NCBI GenBank assembly: GCA_010645155.1 | Contig: CM021322.1 | Location: 12,115,870 to 12,179,869 of the forward strand | Source: Tigriopus japonicus | Lineage: Eukaryota > Arthropoda > Copepoda > Harpacticoida > Harpacticidae | Length of the DNA: 64,000 nucleotides | Direction of reading: 5' to 3' | In this document: positions 58,504 to 64,000 of the stretch, piece after piece | How positions within the stretch are numbered: position 1 is the first letter of the stretch | How the letters are laid out: each line of letters opens with the position of its first letter | Notes under the pieces: model-generated | The model's input: only the letters and a program-made list of their open reading frames with translations | Told to the model about the DNA's origin: nothing | Databases searched by the model: none | Position numbers and translations under genes: made by a program

Positions 58504-60632
58504 ATGTTTGGATTGCTTTTCGTATTCTGTGTAGTGTTATTTCTCTACAAGTTCTGGTATCTGAAAACCAAAATCCCTCCCAATTTTCCCCCTGGTCCTT
58601 ATGGCTGGCCTTTAGTAGGCTATTATCCACTAATCAAGGACTCAAATCTAAGCAATGGTCTTGCCAAACTCCAAGACATCTATGGACCTGTGTTCAGTAT
58701 CAACCTTGGACCATCAGAGCGATATGTCATTATTGGAGATTATGACATCCTGGAGGAGGCCTTCAAGGATTACACTCTCACACCCAGACCAAGTTTGATC
58801 CAATGGTACAATGAATACATCCGACACGGCGATGGATACGAATATTCACGGGGTTTGATCTTTTCCAAAGGTGAAGAATGGAAAGAACAACGCAGATTTA
58901 CCCTTCGAAATTTGCGAGATTTTGGCTTTGGCAAATCTGGGATGGAATCTCTGATTAAAATGGAGGTTGAGGAACTGCTGGAAATCATGGAGACGGAAGT
59001 TGGGACAGATGTGCCGTTTAAAAATAAGTTCTATGCCTCCGTTATCAATGCATTATGGACCATTTTGAATGGAGAGCGAGTGGGACTGAACGATCCCACT
59101 TTAAAAGAAGTTATTCATTATGTGAACGAAATTGTCTCTCAGGATATGAACAATCTGATCAATGTGTTCCCGGCCATTCGTCACGTGTCCAAGGAATGGA
59201 GTGGTTTCAATAAGGCCATGAAACCAGCTTTTAAGATCCTTGAATATATCAAAAATACCATTAGTGAACATCAAAAGACCCACGATCCCAACTCTCAAGC
59301 TAGAGACTTCATTGATGTGGTCTTAAATAAGATCCACGAAAGCCAAGATGACCCTAACAGTAGTTTTCACGGACAGCTTGGTCTTCAAAATCTTGAGGCT
59401 GGAGTGCTGGATCTGTTTATTGCTGGAATCGAGACCACTTCTACAGCCTTGGTTTGGAGTTGTTTGATTTTGGTGACCTTCCCTGAGATTCAAGAGAAAG
59501 TGTATCAAGAGATCCAAAAGAATGTTGGTTCCAATCGACTTCCATCCATGGATGATAAAGCCAAAATGCCCTATACAGAGGCGGTTATGCAAGAGATCTT
59601 GAGGTTCTCATGTATTGCTCCTTTGGGCATCTTTCGCGAGGCAGATCGAGATGTAAAAGTTGGAGATTATTTCCTTCCTAAAGGAACCGTTGTCTTCTCC
59701 CATTTGTATGCTATCGTCAATGATCCCAAAGTGTTCCCTAACCCAGAGAGGTTTGATCCAACCCGATTTTTGGATGAGAATGGTCAATTCAAGCGAAACG
59801 ATAAGAACGTCGTCTTTAGTACTGGTGAGATTTCTATTCGAATAGTAAATGCGCTTTGTAGTTTTTTTTGCTATAGTAATGTACTAGTTAAAGTACCAGT
59901 ACAATGACTAGTCCCATTCATACCAAAGAATTAGTTAGAGGGGACAAATGGGTCTGAATAACTGAGGAAGTGTGTGTGCTCATTAAAAGAGTTAAGTAGC
60001 TATTTTGATTCTTACGATTATGATTATGAATGTTAAATTTTGATAAATGACTCAAAAAAGGAATTGATTTTTAAAAATGATTTCACTAAGGGTTGCCAAT
60101 GATTCTTCTCAACTGTTTTGCGAACTATGTCGTTGAAAAAAGCTAGCTAATAAATTAAACCTTTTCCCGCTTTGATTTTTACTAAAAATCTGCCCCTATT
60201 TATCAACAAGCATTTTTTAGGTTGCTGTCTCATTGGCTTTTGTCAGTGGAGATAAGTTAAGAAGTAGTTAAGTTATGCACGCCTACCCTGAAATTGATCC
60301 GATACTTTGATACTTTGATCTCTCTAGCAAGGCTCTATAATCTCTATATCTTGCGAGTTCACAAGCTTGGCATCCCAAGTCACCTGTTTCCTTCTTTCCT
60401 TTCGGTTCGATTATGTGTATTTGATTATAAAACTTGTTAAATATTTTCAGGAAAGAGAGATTGTTTGGGGAAGACATTGGCCATTGCTGAGCTGTTCCTA
60501 TTTTTGACAGGATTGGTTCAAAAGTTTCAATTCCTCCCACCAACCAATGGAACACTTCCTTCCTTGGAATGCGTTTTTGGATTCACTCGCCATCCACAGG
60601 AGTATTCTCTGCAATTTAAGAAAAGGGTCTAA
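58504..60632 (+). CDS. Cytochrome P450, clan 2 type, two exons
   Basis: Exons are 58504-59824 and 60451-60632, with a phase-1 intron of 626 bp (donor CTG|GTGAGA, acceptor ATTTTCAG). The product is 500 residues, normal for the family. Residues 1-20 are a hydrophobic membrane anchor, followed by the Pro-rich hinge PPNFPPGPYGWPLVG. The C-helix has WKEQRR (W126, R130), the I-helix AGIETTS (from A307), the K-helix EILR (E364, R367), and the PERF-like region FPNPERFDPTRF. The haem loop FSTGKRDCLG is split by the intron, with the haem-ligand Cys at residue 445 in exon 2. Without splicing the frame would stop soon after the donor and lack the haem Cys, so the intron is required. P450s of this clan are microsomal mono-oxygenases that use NADPH-P450 reductase, with substrates ranging from hormones to xenobiotics. 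The substrate cannot be read from sequence. The hydrophobic anchor, hinge and I-helix resemble CYP2-like enzymes of arthropods. Confidence 0.93.
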
Positions 60633-63600
60633 CCAAGGATCTCGGAAAATCTGCAGACGCTTCTTCCGGGAGATTTACGTTTTTCTTGGTCAACCTACAG
60701 TTCTATATAGACAGAAATGTCACTCCTGTTAGGTCAGTGGAGATTTGTTTTGAGCTCATTTCAGCAGTCCAGCAGCAAGGGTGCCTGTTGACTTGATTCT
60801 TTATGCATTGCTCTTGTTCGAGCATAGCAGTTGAAAGAGCAATTTCGCCACTGACTCCCTGAAATCGCAAACTCCAGTTTTGACTCACGTAACTACCTGT
60901 GCTCAATATCAAATCCCAGCGCACACACACAATGCAAGCTTGTTGAATCACGAACAGATTGGGAGTAACATTTCTGTGTATTTAGAACTGTAGGTCAACC
61001 CGTGTTCAACTCAATTTAGTCCTGTTCCTATTTGAAGAGGTCAATGGCGACAAAGAAATGAGGCCAAAATTAAAAACAATAACAATTTAGACACTTTGTA
61101 GAGTCCAAAATCGAAGGTTACGAAACATTTGTCAACTGAATATTATTTTCGTTGTGATCTTTTTACCTCCAAGCCTTTTTTTCTACTCGTTGATTGATGA
61201 AAATAAAACTGGGTTCTCAGTTGTCAAAAGACTGGGCCAACAAACTGAACAAAATGAGTGTTTATTACTTCAGGATTCTAGGTTATGTGTGATTGATTCA
61301 ATTGGTTCGACGTTCTCAAAACTCTTTCTCTATTCGGTTAACTTTTTCAGTTCAATAAAAACGGTTACATTTTTTCGATTTCATTCTTTAAACCAGTTTT
61401 ACAGAATCATAGAATCTTAAACACAAAATTATTTCATCACTTCGTTTTGATGTGCCTCCATTTTGGTATTGGATGAGTTGGTGATTTTACTTTTTGGTTC
61501 AATATGACATTTTGGGGAAACCAGTATAGTACGAATTTCTAATGGCAACATTTAAGATAATCAGAAGTCAATTAAGGTATGAATTTTATCAAAAATGGCG
61601 GATTTGCTTAGTAAATATTGTATAACACCAGGTATAGGTTTAGGGGGCTTTCAATTATTGCATTTTTCCAAGAAATGAGAGGGATAAATGATGAAAGTGA
61701 GTTTCTTGAGCGTACTTTGAAAAGACATTTTTGAACTGTCCCAAGTTTAAGAAATCTTATTTCAAAGATTTTTTTTTGTTTTTGTTTTTTCACATTTTTG
61801 GCAAAAGATCCTTTTAACCTTTGGGCGACAAAAAGTGTTTGCATTCAATTAGTAACATCTGAATGCTTCGCATTACAATCAAACAATTGACAGGTATCAT
61901 AAAACACTTTTTGTAGGGCAGCTTCGAACTAAAATTGATATCTTTAGTGTTAAAAAAATACCCATATCTTTGCTCTTATCGTGGAGGTTATTGTATCTCC
62001 CATTAAACGCTTTAAAATACGCCAAATAGCGCCAACTTGACATGATTCTTATTTCCAAAGTCTGCTACTTTTAATCTCATGAATCTGAAACCAAATTTAA
62101 ACTCAGAGGTCTTTTCCATTTCCAATTTGTGGTCAGAAGTGGTAGAAGATGTAGTTAAGAGGTTTATTTTTGTTGTGCGCTATCGACATACTGTGACTCC
62201 TCAAAAAAGTATTGATGGTAAATCTCAATCACTGGATACTTTCAAACCTCGATTAACTCAGAACCAAACCATATTTCCCACCCATGTGTGTACAATACGA
62301 CAGAAAAAGACTTTAATTGAGTTCGGAAACTGCTATTTCTCCATCAATTTCCAAATTTTGATACATCACAGTAACGTTTCTTTTAATTCTAGATCTTGAA
62401 AGAACAATTTTTTCAACGTGTTTTTTTTTCATTTTTCGTCCTTTGTTTGAGTCAGTTCTGAGCCTAAAAAATGTTTTGATGGCTTAAGAATGCAAAAAGT
62501 ATTTAAGCCAATGTCCCTGGGAAATCTAAAAATCTCAAAACAATAATACCCAGCAGAGTCCAAAATTTTCAGCAGAGTTTTGAGCATATTTTTTTCTAAG
62601 ATTGATCTCTTTCCTTGCAAACCTACGTAATTTTTGCATTCTGAAATTTATCGTCCATGGAACGTAAAGGGCGTTTTCTGAGATCACTCTTAGTGGTGAC
62701 TTAACACGGTGTCCGTTCACCTCTTGAGTCATGTTTGAGTGACCAATCGCACAAAACATTTGCATCAAGTGCCCAGTGTCCTCCATATGATGGCAAGTTT
62801 TACTTCGAGACCCGAATCATACCTTCTCAAACGTATGGACAAAAGACGGCATTTCTCGTGGTTCTTTGAAAGCCTGTCAGATGATACTTTCTCCGGTGAA
62901 TCCGGTGGAGTATAAGAGCCTATTGAGTGTTTGTGGATATGGATTGCTGGAAGGATGACGCAAACGCGGATGATTCTTCCCAACTTCCTTCCCTTATTTG
63001 ACGCAGTCATCTCGTCATCTGGAGTCGTACTACATAAACATCGGAATATGGCTGGTTTTCATAGAGGTATTTGGTCACGAGTGACCATGAATCGTGACAT
63101 CCTATTTCTGGATCTTATAAAAGCCATGCTTTTGAATAAACTATTTGCGTTTCTATGCAATTCCAGAGAGTTAAAATTTCTTGGTGGGCTCAATGTGATG
63201 TCGTTTTTTCTTATTAAAAAATGGTTTTGTGATACTTGTTTTATCCATCGAACTAGCAATGAGCACATAGGAAACAACAAGGGGATCTAGTTTAATTGCC
63301 ATTACTAATGCATTCATATATATTGAGAAATTAAATCATTTTTTTTGTGGGTTAAACTAAAATAATTATTTGCAACCTCAGTTTGGAGACCATTATGTCA
63401 GCTAACCACGTGGGTATGATTATTTTCTTACCATTATTTATGTTTGAATATTCTTTACCATTTCGCATTTGTTAGAATTTTATCCATTCAAAATCAATCC
63501 AAGACAGTATCAACACATGGGTCTGTGTTTCATCTTTGATTACATTTTTTGATCATATTTTTGTGATGTGCATTATTCCGTCAACTTTGTTAGACGAGAT

Positions 63601-63970
63601 TGGGATTGATCAATCTAAAAATACGACTCTATGGGATTAAACAGATGGGTTACAAATTACTATGAAGCACATCAGATGCTGAAGAAAGGCGAAGTTTCCT
63701 GTCAAGGTCAAGTTTAAACCTAGAACGAGTATTGAACAATCCAATAAAGCTGATTTCTCACGTTTTCATTAGAAATTGGTCTATTTACAAGGTATGTTCA
63801 GTCATTAGTAAGTAAGCATTTTATGTATATAAAGTCCCTCCAATTTTTGCGGAAGGAGCAAGAGCTTGGTAGAAGATTTGGTTGAGTTGTAACTTTCTGG
63901 TCTGACTGGTTCCAAGTTGGGGGGCAATTGCACGTTTCATTCTTGCTCGTCTTTTGCGTTTTTTGTAGCA
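60633..63970. other. Intergenic DNA downstream of the P450 gene
   Basis: Possible poly(A) signals AATAAA occur near 61202 and 61352, rather far from the P450 stop. Short frames here have no recognisable protein content. I see no RNA gene or clear mobile element. Confidence 0.4.
63825..63833 (+). promoter_or_regulatory. TATA box near the window end
   Basis: GTATATAAAG lies at about 63825-63834. A plausible transcription start would be about 30 bases downstream, followed by a 5' leader of about 110 bases to the ATG at 63971. Confidence 0.45.
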
Positions 63971-64000
63971 ATGAAGGAATTCATGTTTGTAAAGGCTCTT
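63971..64000 (+). CDS. Possible start of a gene cut by the window end
   Basis: Ten codons, MKEFMFVKAL, begin at 63971 in good spacing from the TATA box. The Lys followed by hydrophobic residues could open a signal peptide. TTTTTTGTAG just before the ATG could also be a splice acceptor. The product is unknown. Confidence 0.35.
   Translation, partial: MKEFMFVKAL

Overview
The window is animal nuclear DNA. It has split genes with GT-AG introns, AT-rich intergenic sequence, a clan-2 cytochrome P450, CR1/Jockey-like LINEs, a Ty3/gypsy element, and mariner, hAT and foldback DNA elements. An arthropod is likely and a copepod-like crustacean is my guess; nothing here proves the species.

Layout. 1-9.7 kb is gene-poor: a 93-bp inverted-repeat pair around a decayed LINE reverse transcriptase, a perfect hairpin, and a hAT-type element with 8-bp target duplications. 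9.69-15.77 kb is a Ty3/gypsy retrotransposon on the minus strand (179-bp LTRs, 4-bp target duplication, primer site resembling the tRNA-Trp 3' end, polypurine tract) broken by a nested LINE and a nested mariner derivative. 16.0-17.2 kb is a second hAT-type element with a perfect 8-bp duplication. 19.0-55.6 kb is the core of the window: four head-to-tail paralogous genes on the minus strand, called here D, C, B and A in order of transcription. Each encodes a very large, loosely spaced C2H2 zinc-finger protein. A, B and D are complete three-exon genes (about 2412, 2479 and 1917 residues) with the same intron positions and phases (0, then 1). C has lost its 5' half and carries a nonsense codon. 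A second LINE copy, split by a PIF/Harbinger-like element, lies between A and B. 58.5-60.6 kb is a plus-strand, two-exon cytochrome P450 of 500 residues whose haem loop is completed only after splicing. The last 200 bases hold a TATA box and the first ten codons of what may be another gene.

How the parts relate. The zinc-finger array grew by tandem duplication: A and B share coding sequence, 3' flank and a decayed 5' flank, while C and D are closer to each other. A and B exon 1 share a near-identical tract bordered by strongly diverged sequence, as expected from gene conversion. Each full-length paralogue has expanded its own in-frame tandem repeats. Inserted elements sit in introns (B intron 1, D intron 2) and in flanks. 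I do not recognise the zinc-finger family and assign it no function beyond probable nucleic-acid or protein binding.
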